From the NCBI GenBank assembly GCA_033297205.1, contig MU859085.1, positions 124,001-188,000 of the forward strand: DNA of 64,000 nucleotides, given 5' to 3'. Of the stretch, positions 1 to 11,910 are shown in pieces (within the stretch, counting starts at the first letter, position 1; each line of letters starts with the position of its first letter). Both the position numbers and the translations under genes were made by a program. The notes under the pieces are model-generated. The model did not search any database. It saw only the letters and a program-made list of their open reading frames with translations, and had not been told where the DNA came from. The DNA comes from Pseudoneurospora amorphoporcata. Its lineage: Eukaryota > Ascomycota > Sordariomycetes > Sordariales > Sordariaceae.

Positions 1-1
1 T

Positions 2-673
2 CTCCAGTCTTTGAAGCATCACAGCAAATCCAACAGCAGCACGATGGACAAACCCTCCTCCATCGGCCACGTCGTTCTCGGCGTCATCAGCAACTCGGAT
101 GACCGCGTCGGCGGCATCCTTTCCTCCCTGGGCCTCGACGTTAGCCCCCTGCGTTTCCAGAGAGAGTCCAAGCAGGACACCCACTTCGAAAGCGCTCGCC
201 CCGTCGACGGAAAGTCGTACGATGTTGACTTTACCGTCATGTCATATGACGTTGAGGAGTCAAAGCCGCACAAGCTGATGTGGCAGGCGGGAGAGATGCT
301 GGCTCGCAGAGCGGTTGTGCATGAGCTGGGCAGGTTTGACGAGAGCGTTCCTTGGTTGAAGCTCTACGTTGGTGATGATATCAAGAAAGATATCGAGTCT
401 GCTTGGGGTTGTGGATGGAATGCGGTCCTTTTGAAGGAGTTCATTACTGAGAATCCTCGTGATGAGCGTTTGGAGAGTCTGGACGAGGAGGAGATGCTGG
501 CTAAGCCAGTTACTGAGGTTTTGGCTGGTCACAGCCCCCGCATGTTTACAGTTAACAGGCTTGAGACGTTGGTTGATTGGATTGTAAAGAGAGGTCTGGA
601 GGTTTCCGCTGGCTCGGATGGCAGTGCCAACCACTCTGAGGAGAGATTCAAGCTCGTTAAGAGCATGGAGTGA
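2..673 (+). CDS. HAD-superfamily hydrolase, C-terminal part (5' end outside window)
   Basis: The reading frame is open to the left edge, so the gene starts upstream and only about 223 residues are visible. The segment GVISNSDDRV matches HAD motif II (hydrophobic strand ending in Ser/Thr before the helix). The segment YVGDDIKKDIESAWGCGWN matches motif IV (the acidic GDD pair that binds Mg2+, followed by the G.A...G turn). This order and spacing is that of HDHD3-type haloacid-dehalogenase-like phosphatases, which are soluble enzymes acting on small phosphorylated substrates. The motif I aspartate nucleophile and the cap domain must lie upstream, so activity cannot be judged. The first ATG in view (at 43) is internal and is not a good start. 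The gene converges with the SDR gene downstream. Substrate unknown. Confidence 0.8.
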   Translation, partial: LQSLKHHSKSNSSTMDKPSSIGHVVLGVISNSDDRVGGILSSLGLDVSPLRFQRESKQDTHFESARPVDGKSYDVDFTVMSYDVEESKPHKLMWQAGEMLARRAVVHELGRFDESVPWLKLYVGDDIKKDIESAWGCGWNAVLLKEFITENPRDERLESLDEEEMLAKPVTEVLAGHSPRMFTVNRLETLVDWIVKRGLEVSAGSDGSANHSEERFKLVKSME

Positions 674-1025
674 AGAGAGTATGAGAAGGCATTACCAATA
701 TCGTTGCTTTTGTACTATTAGTCAGCCGGCATTTCGAAAGGGTATCACCAGGGACCATTTTTCCCGTTATTATATACCCCTACTGTACCATAAATCAGGC
801 ATATCAGCATTCTGAAAAGGTATTCTAGTTAATTCATAAAGAAGCAAGATGATTTTATTATGCCTATTGAAAACCAAGAACACCTAAACTAAACAGGAAA
901 TGGGATATCTTGATCCAAAACACACCTCCAAGGTTCAAATAGAAGGCATATCAAAGACAATTTGACATCTCAGAAACGATATGGCCTTAAATTATCGGAT
1001 TTACCTCCTCGGCCACTCAGTACTT
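674..1025. other. Convergent intergenic region
   Basis: This is the 3' space between the plus-strand HAD gene and the minus-strand SDR gene. It is AT-richer than the flanking genes, and I see no coding or RNA feature in it. It probably holds both 3' UTRs. Confidence 0.5.
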
Positions 1026-2180
1026 TCAAACCTCCAAACCCTTCAATACCCCCGGCACAATCCTCTCCATCTTCACCTTCAACTCCCTCCACACCCTCTC
1101 CTGCAACACCTTCCCCTCCTCCCCCGTCACTATCTCCGCCGGCTCATCCACCTTACAATCCGACAAATATGCCCCATGCGTCTCTTTTCCACCCTGACTA
1201 GCAGCATGCACCAAAGTCCTACTCCCCACCTCCGTCGACCTCGCCACAAGTCCATTCATCACCATCCCAATCGCCACCGCAATCGCCCCCTCAAACTTGA
1301 AGAGCCCCGACTTGACGAAACCGGGCTGAACGCAGTTGATCGTCACTCCCGTTTTCTCAACCGGACACTGCGCCGCCAGCGCCCGAACCACAAAAATCTC
1401 AAGAAGCTTGGAAATGAAGTACTGATCCGTGTGATCGTCGAACGTAGCCTCTGCTCTATCGGGCGAACAGCTAAGCGTCTTGAAAAGCTGTCCCTCGGGC
1501 GCGGAGCGCGCCAAGTAAAAATCCGTGTAGGTGTGCGCCAGCGAGGTGACGACCGTCATCGTCGGTCCACCCGGCTTTGTACCTCTACCACTTTCGCCAG
1601 GATGAACATGAAACAGACGGGCAGTTTCTCTCAGTTTGGGAAACAGCAAAACCGCCAAAAGGAAAGTGCTGACGACATTAACCGTTATCGCCTCCTCGTC
1701 CTGCTCCACCATCCGCCATGGGCCGGCAAGGGGACAGACGCCCGCGTTTAACAACAGGATGTCAAGCCTCTCCAACTCGGCAGACACGCGAGAGGCGAAG
1801 GATCGCACGCTGGCGTAGCTGCATTGGTCGAGCTCCCAGACGGATATGACGCTCTCGGAACAACAACCTGTTGAGCGCTCGATGGAGGCCTTTGCGGCTA
1901 AGCCCTTGGAGAGGTTTCGCACGGCGAGGATCATGCGGCTGCACCCGAGGCGGACAAAGTGGCGGGCGGCCTCGAGGCCCAGACCGGTGTTGGAGCCGGT
2001 TACGATGATGGTCTTGCCGGTGTAGGAGTCGGACGGGTAGGGGAGGGTGGTGAGGAATTGCGACTTGAAGAAGTGGAGGTTGCCGTTGGGGTGGTAGAGG
2101 CCGTCTCGGCCGAGTTTGTGGGTGGTGGGCTTCATGTTGGGTTGGGAAGGGAGGGTGTGAGGGTGGATGCCGGGGCCCAT
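1026..2180 (-). CDS. Short-chain dehydrogenase/reductase (classical SDR, fungal RDH-like)
   Basis: A single-exon 384-residue protein. The Rossmann nucleotide-binding motif TGSNTGLG is at residues 61-68, NAG at 145-147, the catalytic Ser in VVTSLAHT (about 213), and the YxxxK pair as YFISK (254-258). These are the complete catalytic elements of a classical NAD(P)-dependent SDR. The core is preceded by about 55 residues including a YPSDSYTGK lead-in, seen in many fungal retinol-dehydrogenase-like SDRs. The likely reaction is oxidation or reduction of an alcohol/carbonyl; the substrate is not predictable. A second Met at residue 16 (ATG at 2135) could be the real start, since the first 15 residues look like random leader. 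The ORFs on the opposite strand are shadows. Long family members of this sort often sit near secondary-metabolism genes, but no such cluster is visible here. Confidence 0.88.
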   Translation of the reverse strand: MGPGIHPHTLPSQPNMKPTTHKLGRDGLYHPNGNLHFFKSQFLTTLPYPSDSYTGKTIIVTGSNTGLGLEAARHFVRLGCSRMILAVRNLSKGLAAKASIERSTGCCSESVISVWELDQCSYASVRSFASRVSAELERLDILLLNAGVCPLAGPWRMVEQDEEAITVNVVSTFLLAVLLFPKLRETARLFHVHPGESGRGTKPGGPTMTVVTSLAHTYTDFYLARSAPEGQLFKTLSCSPDRAEATFDDHTDQYFISKLLEIFVVRALAAQCPVEKTGVTINCVQPGFVKSGLFKFEGAIAVAIGMVMNGLVARSTEVGSRTLVHAASQGGKETHGAYLSDCKVDEPAEIVTGEEGKVLQERVWRELKVKMERIVPGVLKGLEV

Positions 2181-2810
2181 TTTGAAGGGCTGGAGGATGG
2201 GACTTGAGAGAAGGTCGAGAAGTAGAAGGCAAGATGAATTGGGTGTTGTTGTGGGGGTTGACTGCGAGTGTTCACGTCGGGCTACACTCGCCTCTATATA
2301 TTTGGCATTTTGGCCATGGGTGCCGAAAGTTTGCTACCGTTGTGTTCATGGGTTGTTAACTCACTGAACTGCGGGTGCGTGATCGATCTTCTTTCACTCC
2401 AATCCTGTGGCGGTTTGCTATTGTCGAGCTTCGTTGATTGCTTGCACCGCGCACAGTATATCACCAAAAAGCTATGGGCCAAGAAAGAGGGGTAATTAGA
2501 CAAAGGACATGTAACTCAATATTTACCGATGGTGAAGCGTAAACTCAAAATGTGGCTTTTGTTGCGACTGGATTAGGGATGTGATTCGGACAATCTCAAG
2601 GATCAAAACACGAAGACCACGACACTCTCGAGTTGCCGCTTCAATCGTGATGAATCTGCAACACTAGTGTTGGCAACTAATCGTGAAGTACTGACGTAAT
2701 AGGAATCATACTAACTGGGCGTATGATCACAGACCAAAAATGAAACACAGGTGTTATCGGAGAAAGTGCTACGAGGAGTAAGTTGAGAAAATTGCAAAAA
2801 AAAGCTATCA
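2181..2810. other. Intergenic region upstream of the SDR gene
   Basis: No coding feature supported. A TATATA-like stretch lies near 2292-2300, about 110-120 bases upstream of the SDR start, and may belong to its promoter. The rest is unremarkable. Confidence 0.35.
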
Positions 2811-2881
2811 TGCGCCAGCCGCGAATCGAACGCGGGGCCCATCGATGGCAACGATGGATTTTACCACTAAACCACTGGCGC
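2811..2881 (-). tRNA. tRNA-Gly (anticodon GCC)
   Basis: Read on the minus strand, the sequence folds as a 71-nt cloverleaf. The acceptor stem is GCGCCAG/CTGGCGC with discriminator A, the D-arm is GTTTAGTGGTAAAAT, and the anticodon stem CATCG/CGATG encloses loop TTGCCAT. The T-arm is CCGCG-TTCGATT-CGCGG. The anticodon is GCC. There is no intron, and no CCA is encoded, as expected in a eukaryote. Confidence 0.96.
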
Positions 2882-3539
2882 GATTTGATGGTTGAATGTT
2901 TGAAAAGGAATTAGAGCTTAAGTACCCACGATGAAAGCAGTGACAGGGATGTTGCCCTCGGAGACTGCCCCGATTTCACAGCCCGACTATCCTTTGTTCC
3001 TTCATGACCCACGTCGGCTTACTGGAATTCTCAAAACTGACAGGAAGTTCAATACTAAAAGATAAAGGGAATACTTAGTATTATGTCCTTAGGACAATCG
3101 ACGGCCTCGCCCTTCTAGACTAGAACCCGTGAGCCAGTGTAAGTAGACTTCGACGTCCTGTGCGCCTACCATCGTGTAAACATTACGCAATGACATGAGG
3201 AGAACTTTTCGTCCCTGTCAAGTTCATCTGTGGTCAGCCAATATTCAGCCTCAACGGCTCTCGAAGCGAGTCTCAAAGGGTAGCTGTCGCTTACGCCCTG
3301 CCGCATCTCCGTTATCATGCAAGCTAACCTGTCGGAAGCGGGCCATCATCACACCACTCGGACACGGCCCGTCAGCATCCCATCCTTTGAGGTTCAAGCT
3401 TTGAATGGAGCTCCATTGCCAGATTCAAGCTTATATCTAGCTTAGGTAACACCGAGCTTTTGGCTTTGGGGATTACACAAGACTTCAACACCAAAGTCCA
3501 GTCCTCAGCTGATAACTCAATCCAAAACATCCTGTCAAG
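2882..3539. other. Intergenic region between tRNA-Gly and the DUF1772 gene
   Basis: I see no supported gene. Short ORFs here lack codon bias or recognisable motifs. The last 100 bases presumably carry the promoter and 5' UTR of the DUF1772 gene. Confidence 0.4.
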
Positions 3540-4247
3540 ATGTCCGCCCTAACAGGCGCCCAGTTGGGCTTAATGACAGGTTCCTTCCTCTCAGGTATGT
3601 ACGTATGTAATGTCTTCCATTTATTCTACATCTCCCACCTCTCACCGGCGATCCCAAATTAACAACCTATTCAACCCCCGCCAGGCTGCCTCCTCTCAAT
3701 CCCCCTCCTCTCAATCCCCACCATAACCTCCCCCTCCTCCTCCCCCACGGCCCCTAATCTCCTCTCCTCCTGGTGCACCCTCTACCGCCTCGGCGCCCTC
3801 TCCATGCCTCCCCTCGCCGCCTTAACCGCCTCTCTCTACGGCTGGTCCGCGTATAAACTCCGCTCCTCCTCCTCTTCTTCTTCCACTTCCCCAGCCCGCT
3901 CCGATACCTCCGCACGCTCCCCACGCTCCGCACGCCCCGCAAGCAACGACGAAAACCGCTGGAAACTCTTCGTCACAGCAGCAGGTCTAACACTAGCCAT
4001 CGTCCCCTTTACGCTCATCGTCATGCTCCCTCTCAACAAGCAGTTGGTTAGGCTCAATGAGATACAGATCGAGCCTGGTCCGTTGGTTAGTAACCTGCAA
4101 GAGGTGAGGGAGTTGGTGAGGAGGTGGAATTGGTTGCATATTGTTCGGAGCTTGGGGCCGGTGGTGGGGTGTGTGGTTGGGTGGTTTGGGGTTTTTGGTG
4201 GTGGGTATGAGGAGGGGGAGGAGAAGGCTGAGGTTGAGAAGGCGTAA
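3540..4247 (+). CDS. DUF1772 (anthrone-oxygenase-like) membrane protein
   Basis: Two exons, 3540-3594 and 3685-4247, are joined over a 90-nt GT..AG intron that keeps the frame (G|GC codon). The product is 205 residues. The N-terminus MSALTGAQLGLMTGSFLSG leads into a first membrane segment. A second hydrophobic stretch is around LGALSMPPLAALTASLYG, a third in LFVTAAGLTLAIVPFTLIV, and a last one in SLGPVVGCVVGWFGVFGGG. The pattern N..L ... RWNWLHIVRSLG in the last third is the hallmark of DUF1772 proteins. These are four-helix membrane proteins that include the anthrone oxygenases of polyketide pathways, but many have no known role. A low-complexity Ser-rich loop lies between helices 2 and 3. 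No polyketide synthase is nearby, so a general membrane role is as likely as an oxygenase. Confidence 0.85.
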
Positions 4248-4924
4248 AAAAGCAAAAAAAAAACAAAATACAATAAAAAAAAAAAAAAAACATGGGGTTG
4301 TGCGAATACGGGAGAGATATTGGAAGTATCGATGTTTATGATCTTGGTTTGGATCGGGTTTGCAAAAGGTCAAGTAACCGGATGAGAACTGTGAGACCCC
4401 CTTTTGTTACCTTGGGCGAGAGTACTCGAGATTAAACGGGGCCCAAAACGCAGTTTATACGTATGGTCAAGACGAAGTGGGAAGACTGATGCTCGGTGAG
4501 AAGTGGTAAATTGACAAATGAATCATCTACAGAGAGCTAGATAGCCAGATAGCCAACACAGTCAGGGTAATGTGGGGTGGAGATGAAATTACTCCCAAGG
4601 CGCCAGAACTTGCCGGTATCCCAAACAGTGTAGCCAACTAATAAAACAAAACGAAAAAAAAGAAAAAGGTGGTATATAACGGTTAATGTCCTGTTCCCTC
4701 AAGACTGGGGAACAACTTTCTCTTTTAAATCCCACACCCAATCAACCAAGCTCATCAGTTCTTTACGCCGACCGAAAAGTAAAGCTCTAATAGGTAACAG
4801 AAAGTTTTCACTCCCCGCCGAACCGCCAACCACCGAAGCCATCCTGCTTTTTCATAATAGTGAACGAATTTCCTTTGTAACAGTAGCTGCTCGCTGCGGT
4901 TTCTTTTGAAAATACCACGAGTCT
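4248..4924. other. Convergent intergenic region with A-rich tract
   Basis: This is 3' space between DUF1772 (+) and the Opi1-like gene (-). It begins with A-rich sequence including a 16-nt A run at 4275-4290. No gene seen. Confidence 0.5.
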
Positions 4925-6995
4925 CTACCTCATGGGAATATCACCATTAATGGTAGCGACCTGCGGGAGAGGTTGGTCCATCATAGGTCGAACCTCATGC
5001 TCTTGGCCATTCACGGGGGCTGATTGGGTCATCTTTTTGTTCCTCCAGTCCTCCGCGTGATCGGTCGCGGTACGGATGATCTCCATGATCTGGGAGAAGA
5101 TATGCAATCCCTCTTTGCTAAACGAAAGAGCCACCTTGGCCGCCTTGCGCACGAGTGCATTCGGGTCTTGCGAGTTTGGCTGCTCGCTCGAGGTCTTCTT
5201 GCTAGCCTGGCTCCAAACCATGGGTAGGCTGAGAAGATGGTGTCGGACCAGGTTACCGGCATTTTCGGGCAAAGCAGCGCCAGTGTAGTTGGAGACAACC
5301 GACGCAATGTCCTTGATGTTGGAGTAAATGTTTTGCCGAAGCTCAGTCATACGCTCCACCAGCTTCGTGCGATCCTCTTCTGGCGCAGACCCGTCGGTCA
5401 TGACATGGTCTTCACCATCCCTTCTGCTTGTCGTCCTGTCATACTGATCAAGTACTGTGCTCAACTCGTTGATGCCCTGCTGGAGGGTGTTGGTCACATC
5501 CCTCAACGTCTCAAGCACATACTTGAGCGAACGTAAACTTTCCTCCTTCATGGTCTCCTTGAGACTGGATGTGGTCACCTGGACCCGTCCGTTCCCCAGC
5601 TGCGAGTGGAGAGCCGACTTCGGATCGACTGATTGACCAATTTGTTCCATCGTGTCAGAGTAAGGTGGTGACCGTTGATCGTCATAGGCGGGCAACGTCT
5701 CAATGGTGCTGATCGAAGTCCGGCGGGAGCCATCGGCAGTGGAAGCCTCCGAAAACCGCGCCTCGCCCCCAGTGCCGTTTATAGGCCTAGAAGCCATATG
5801 CCGCTTGTTCTGGCCACTCTCACGAGTATCCTCACGAGTATCGCTGGAACTCTTAGTCCGCTTTCCAAGAATCCATCTGACGCCGGACTCGATTCCGGTC
5901 CGGCGACCGACATTATTCACCGTGTCCGCAACCGGTATTAGCGAGCCCTCAACGTATTCGAGGCCTGATCTGATACGGGGCGAAAAATTCTTGGTCTTTG
6001 TGTAGAGGTGAGAAGATCGCTGCACCGTGCTTTCGATGATCGGGTGGGCTGTGGTTATAAGCGACAACAAAGGCTCGGGTTCTTGGTTCCGGTCCCTCGT
6101 CCCACCACGCAGTGGCGTGTTACGGTTGGAAGGGGATGAAACTAAATCTGGGGACCCATTTGTTAGCAGTTTATAAAATGCCACCCTGTGTTCGCTAGCA
6201 CCTACCGGTCTTCAATTCGTTCAGGGCGGAGATAGCCATCATGACCTGCGGATCATCCAGGCTGACACTGGTCGATCTTCGGTCATGACGCTGCTGGGGG
6301 GATGCGCCCCGTCCATCGTTATCGTTCTCGGAATAGTAGGCCGACAATGGGTTGGAATTCGGCCAGGTGAGCTTCGGAGGAGGTTGTGGTGTTGGCGTTG
6401 GCTGCAGAGTTGGGAGCGAGCCTCCAACATTCAGAGATGCTATTGACGGGAGGGAGTGATCCGAGCTGCTCCTTTCACGGTTCAGCTGAATAGGGGGGAG
6501 TTCCGGCGTAGGGCTGCCATCGAAGAGCGATAATGGTGCCGGCTCGCGGGTCTGGAAACGGTTCGCCGATGGCGAGCGCGATCGCGGTTTGTTGGGCTGT
6601 AGTCCTGATGAGGGAGGATGCAGAACAAGCGGCGGCAACGAAGATAGCGAAGAGGCTGAGGCCTGCATTGTGGACGTGGAAGATGCGCTCAATGCGGGCG
6701 AGTGTGTTGAGTCCCAAATAGGGGGCAGCGTCGGGTATGCAGGCAGGGCGGCCAAGACAGGAGCCGAGGAGTTGTCGGCCTGCTCCTGTTTGGGGAGTGG
6801 TGCAGGATGCTGCTGGTGGTTTTGGTGTTGTTGATGTGATTCATAATGCTGGTGGTGTTGCGGCGGCGGCTGCTGCTGCTGATACTGCTGGTGCTGGTGC
6901 TGGTGCTTCTGCGACGACGGCGGGTGCATGTGACGATGATGATGATGTTCCATGCTACCTGGCTCGGATGGTGCCGTCACCAGGACGATTTCCAA
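4925..6995 (-). CDS. OPI1: Opi1-family transcriptional repressor of phospholipid biosynthesis
   Basis: Two exons (6995-6206 and 6147-4925) flank a 58-nt intron with a GCTAAC branch site and CCCCAG acceptor; joining them gives 670 residues in frame. The N-terminal third is low-complexity: His/Gln-rich (residues about 15-65), then Ser/Pro-rich. The Opi1 domain starts at about residue 250 with VMMAISALNELKT and continues through SLITTAHPIIESTVQRSSH and SGLEYVEGSLIPVADTVNN to a long helical C-terminal half. Yeast Opi1 binds phosphatidic acid at the ER and represses UAS-INO genes when inositol is plentiful. The filamentous-fungal version probably tunes lipid synthesis in a similar way, but that is inferred. 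Met15 (6953) is an alternative start. The upstream 5 kb is gene-poor and may hold a long leader and promoter. Confidence 0.9.
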
Positions 6996-9490
6996 CCTTG
7001 AGATTCGCTGTTGACGGCTACCGAGTTTCCACTTTTCGTATCCGCTCCCTCGTCGCTAACTTAATTTCGTAAGGACAATGCGCTGGCTGGCTGTGAATAT
7101 CAATCCAGCAATTCAGCGGAGTCGCTACTCTGTCTCGCGGGGTCGAAGTGGAATCGGTTCGAGGCAATCGCTGCTGTGCTTTTCTGACATGTGCTGCCCA
7201 ACAAAGAGACGTGCTGCCGACCGGGCTTATGTACGGGTTTGTCTGATGTTGTCCGAGCGGCAGAATGCGGTTCTGATTGAGACTGGAACGGGCCAGAGGT
7301 TCGGATTTGGATTTCTGAGGTGGCAAAAGCGCGGCGGCGGATCGAGTTGCCGAGATGCAGAGAAAAAGGCTGTGTGTGTGCTGAGTGCAGTGTGTTGAGA
7401 AGCGCAGAACTTGGAGGCCGGAAAGAGAATTGGATGTTTGGTAACTGTCAATGCGTGAGACAAAGTCCCTATATCGCTATCAACTGCTGAAGAGATTGTC
7501 GCCTAAACGTTATGCTGAGAAACAAAGCGTAAGGAAGAAGCAGAGACGCCAGAAAACAAAACAAGATCCAAATTCGGTGAGGGTTGTTGGTAAAATGGCG
7601 TGGTGCCTGGCAGTCGAGGTTTCAAGTGGTGGAGGAGGTGGTGGTGTCGAACGGTGTAAAGTGGTGAAGGAAAGTCACAAACCGAGAGAGATCAAGCCAA
7701 TGGATGGAAACAGCCCACAAGCATGAAGGAGGAATTCGACGAGAGGAGACTCTCACCAGAAAAAGGGCGGTCCACCTCACATACATTTGTGCCCTGTACC
7801 TTCCCGTCGAGTGGAGGACGGTGGGATGACAGGACGGTTTGTAGCGCCGTCTTGGCCCAAGTCACTGACTGCACCTTTTGCGCTATCGAGGCTATGCGGA
7901 GGAGGATGGATACTATACCGTGCGTGTTGTTTGAATTCCTTCCCATGTGAGCTTCAAAGATATCAGATGTCAGCGAGAGATACGCCAGCATCTGATAGTG
8001 TCGATGTGCTGGTGCATAGACTTTGCACGGTGAGGAGCCAAAATTGGAAAACGGAGGACGGAAGAAAGCTCAGCAAAGCGGAATAGCACGTGGGAATCAC
8101 AAGCCCTATTTCCTTCCAACTCCATACCTTAGTGCTATGGACCTTTTCACCCTTTGAGACTATCGAAGTGGCTCTATAATGAGGTTATCCTTACCTGCCT
8201 TTCCAAAGCATGTCGTGACCAACACCAACTATGCTAGACTAATCCGAGTTTAACAGAACTATGGGAAAAGGGCTTACCGAGTTATCGCAAAAGGTTAAAT
8301 CGGGAAAGAGTTCCTAAATCTGATAACCTTGCTAACGTGAATCTCAAAGGTGGATTCCATCTCAACAAACATTCAATGGTGTTGTTTCTTGGAGCTAACC
8401 GCAGGACCCGCCATTCCGGAAGAGAATGTCACGTCGAGGTCAGGCGGCCGCATAGTGCAGCAGTCTCCGAGGCTGGAATTCATTTCTTATGGTTGTCTGC
8501 TTGTCAGCTTCAGACTGGACACACACAGGACGCCCAACGGAGCTGTGGTTTGCTTTCGTTGTCTCCGAAGCCCTGTTGGGCAATCCGTATTGAGGGTTGC
8601 TGCCGTGGCTTTCAGCTGTTTTCAGATCCAATCCCCGTCTTGTTAGCCTTGCTGGCCCAATCCAAAGTGACAACCACCGCGAGCCCGTTGTAACCGTGCA
8701 CATTGAACCTGCCCTGATGCTGTGCATTAGCTGTTGCTACGTACGGTATACACACCTATATGTAGGTGACATATACGCTGTATGCACCCCATACGCCCGT
8801 GCTGCAACTCTGCGCTGGGTTTAATGGGATGCTGCTGGGCTGGGGTAAGCACGCAAAGACACCATTCATCCGTGAGGTTTTGTCTGTTTCTGTTGCTATC
8901 GCGAAGCCCTCGCCCTCTTGGCCCCCTCCCTTGCTGTCAATCCTTACCACCCTACCAGGCATATTTGCTACCAACAATCAATCGCCGGGGGGTCCAAGCA
9001 TCACCACTGGCGGTGCGAGGCTCTCTGCTTTCGGGAATCGAAGTTGGAATAAACACCAAGGGAGTGGGAAGAAGAAGAGACAACGCGCGACATGGCATAA
9101 GAAGAAAGGAAGGATGCAACATGTGAGATGATGATGACGAGTCTCGACAGTACGATCGGCATCATCTCGCCAACTGCAGCGTCCCAGCAAAAGTCAAGAA
9201 ACATGGATATAGTGAACATATGATATCAGACAGCTGCCAGCTGCAACGGTATCTGTCCGTGCTCGCCAATCGCCAATAGCGATGTTGATGATGGAAGGAT
9301 TCAGAAGCCAAACCGCTCACTGTCCAGCTCTCTCTCTCTTTTTAGCGGTGTTATAATCTCGAAAGTCTGGAACGGTCTTACCGCCCGTAGGTACTTTTGA
9401 TCAAGTCTTATCCCAAGACAGCAACTTCAGGCGACCGACGCCCATCGTATCCAGCACGTGTTACAGTAGTAAGAATCCCTGCAGTTGCTA

Positions 9491-9785
9491 ACACCCCCTT
9501 TTGCTAAAGATTTGGGCTGCCCGCATTCCCTCTGGTGGTGAAGACTGCTAAACTGCTATTTGTAATATTGATGCCCAGATTTGCACAAACAAGGGTCTGG
9601 TTTTAGTGGGAGAGGACACTTATACCCTTGTACCGGGGGGACATCTGCCCTATGCGACCTACTCTTTTAGTCCATTGCCAATTATCCAGTAGCTAGAAGG
9701 CCTAGATGTGGTCTGTGCACTTGCACCTTCTTTTGCAAATCCCCCTCTTTCGCAAAGATTTTGGGCTGCCGGAATTATTTGCAAA
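9491..9785. repeat. Two degenerate copies of a ~45-bp direct repeat
   Basis: The segments about 9492-9531 (CCCCTT..GCTAAAGATTTGGGCTGCC) and 9741-9780 (CCCCTCTTTCGCAAAGATTTTGGGCTGCC) share the core AAAGATTTtGGGCTGCC with the same flanking order. Similarity is only moderate by eye. They may be remnants of a mobile element, but I see no ends. Confidence 0.3.
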
Positions 9786-11744
9786 AGCAGGTGTTCTTAC
9801 TGTATTGTATGTATTAGGTAAAATAAACGGACAGCAGAAGCCACCAGCAAACGGAAGACGGACCGGATTTTGCAAGCCCTCTTTTAAGTTGTCAGGGATG
9901 GGCCTGTTTGATCCACCATCACATGCAAAGGCGAAGACGGTCGATTATTTCCGCTCGCGACCATTTTCCGTGCGCTTTCCGTTTTCCCTGCTATCACATG
10001 GAAGCTCCCCCAATCCCTCCTCACGACGGTCTCACACTGATGAGATTGATGTGGACACACCAAACAGAGCCTTTTTCAGGTTTCCAAGACATGGCCAGCA
10101 TAGCTAGTGGCGGGCTTTTCTTTGATAAATCCGTATCCCGGAAAGATGGTGCCTGAAATTCGAATCAAGTTTCCCATGGATGTCTAACCCAGTTGGATTT
10201 CCCATCGCTCATCCCCGGAAGTGAGGGTCATGACGGAACGGATGTCCAGCCGCACTGATGAAGCGAGGAAGCTAGAGGAGGAGCAAGGGAAAAAAAAAGC
10301 AAACACCATCATGCAAATGCGGAAAAAAAATCAAAACGCTGGTTCGGCGAAGCTACCGAGATGGGATGTCTCGTCCACCAGAGACAGATAACGGTCCAGC
10401 TGGGTGGCATGGCTGGCATGGCTGGTCGAATGGCTCAACGGCGAGGAGGAGACAAGACCACCACCGCCATGGGGAGCACCACCTGGCGTGATCATCACGT
10501 GCGGAATTTGTGCGCTTCTTGGGTAGCTGAACCGGTGAACCGGTCGAGATTGCGGCACATTGACTGACTGACTGACTGACTGCGGCATTGACTTTCGGCA
10601 ATGTGGTATGTGGTGATCATATCGATCACTAATCACCGGAGAAATCCCGAATGCAACGGGCCGACTGAGAACAGGTCCGCTTCCAAGTTTTCATCCGCCT
10701 CCCGTGTTCCGGCCAAGGAGCGAAGGAATGGCTGCTCCGATCCCGAACACACGAGATACCGGCTGGCCGAAACGCCGGCAAGGGCAGACGTCCGTCTCCA
10801 TAGAGGACAGGACACGGGTGTCGTCCGGCGACGTATGTAGAACGATGAATAACTGCACTTTGCGCAACGATAAAATTGAGAACGCAAGACAAATGTTCAA
10901 AAACACCAAAAAGAGTTTTACGGTGATAGATGGAATGTGTGGAACCTCTGACGCCGCCCGAGTAATCTTGGGCCATCTTTCCCGAAGAAAAGACAACATA
11001 CATGGGCAGCTCTTATGGAGCCATTTGAAAGAAATAAATCCTCCTTCTTCTCCGCGTCGCGAAATCGCAGAATCACCATAGGACACGGTTCGGACCCCGA
11101 CAGAATGCCGGAGCCGATGTGCAATTGCGATGTTCGGCACTGTCTGAGGACGCGTTGAAGAAGAAGAAAAGAGGAGAAGAGAGTGCAAGATTTGGGCGAG
11201 AAACAATTTCTAAAATACTCGGTCAGGAACGGTGAATTTTGGGTGGACCTGCCACTGCCGGAGAAGCACAGACCCTTTTTCGAGAAAGACCAAGGTGACA
11301 AGGTGGGGCAGATCCGAATTGAATCGAGAATCTTGCCCCACTTCCTTCCACCGACCGGAACAGATGGCAAGGCTTTTGGGGGCCAGCTGACTGACAGTTG
11401 GAGCTAAAGAAGCTTGGGAACCTCGCTGACCACGCGTGCTTGGCATTGCTGGTGCTGAGCTCTGGGCTGGCATTCCTGGCCGCCAGGGTGTTCTTGGCCT
11501 GTGCTTTCGAGATCTGGATGCATCGCTTGTCACCACCACTTGTCGCGATTGATAGCAAACACTCGTCTACCCATGATATTGTAATTCGCCCGCGCTACAC
11601 TTTTGACAAGACAACGACGACGGTGATACTTTGCATTTTCTGCCGCCCAGCTCCTCGACGGGATAATCAACCACCCACGGCGCATGATATAGCCTATTGA
11701 CGAACCGATTCCGAACCCCCTTTGGCGCTCGCGCCTACTCGATA

Positions 11745-11759
11745 CCCCCCCCCCCCCCC
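11745..11759. repeat. C15 homopolymer upstream of APM1
   Basis: A run of 15 C lies about 150 bases before the APM1 start codon, probably in its promoter or 5' UTR. Confidence 0.9.
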
Positions 11760-11910
11760 TTTTAATCGTAGCTTGCGCCCTTGTACTTCCAGTGCCCCTC
11801 CTCCTCCGTTCCCGTCGAGAGACACCTTCTCCTCGACCACGACGCCGACGGACGACAATAGCTCTCTACACTCGATTTTCCCCAGACAACAACAGACACG
11901 ACCGCCCACT

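Larger units (their letters stand above)
6996..11910. other. Gene-poor 4.9-kb region between OPI1 and APM1
   Basis: No ORF here shows domain motifs, plausible splice structure or consistent codon bias, so I annotate no gene. The region presumably contains both divergent promoters. Visible simple structure: (TGAC)5 at 10561-10581, a nested ACCGGTGAACCGGT palindrome-like block near 10530, a 15-C run at 11745-11759 about 150 bases upstream of the APM1 start, and a weak degenerate repeat at about 9.49 and 9.74 kb. The last 100 bases before APM1 are pyrimidine-rich and then CA-rich, as is common before fungal start codons. Confidence 0.4.

Noticed and set aside
981..1751. 256-residue plus-strand ORF
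   Set aside because: Antisense to the SDR gene. Its Arg/His/Pro-rich translation has no motif, while the opposite strand has full SDR catalytic motifs.
9706..10107. 133-residue plus-strand ORF in the gene-poor region
   Set aside because: No motif and no splice context. It overlaps the degenerate repeat, and its composition looks random.
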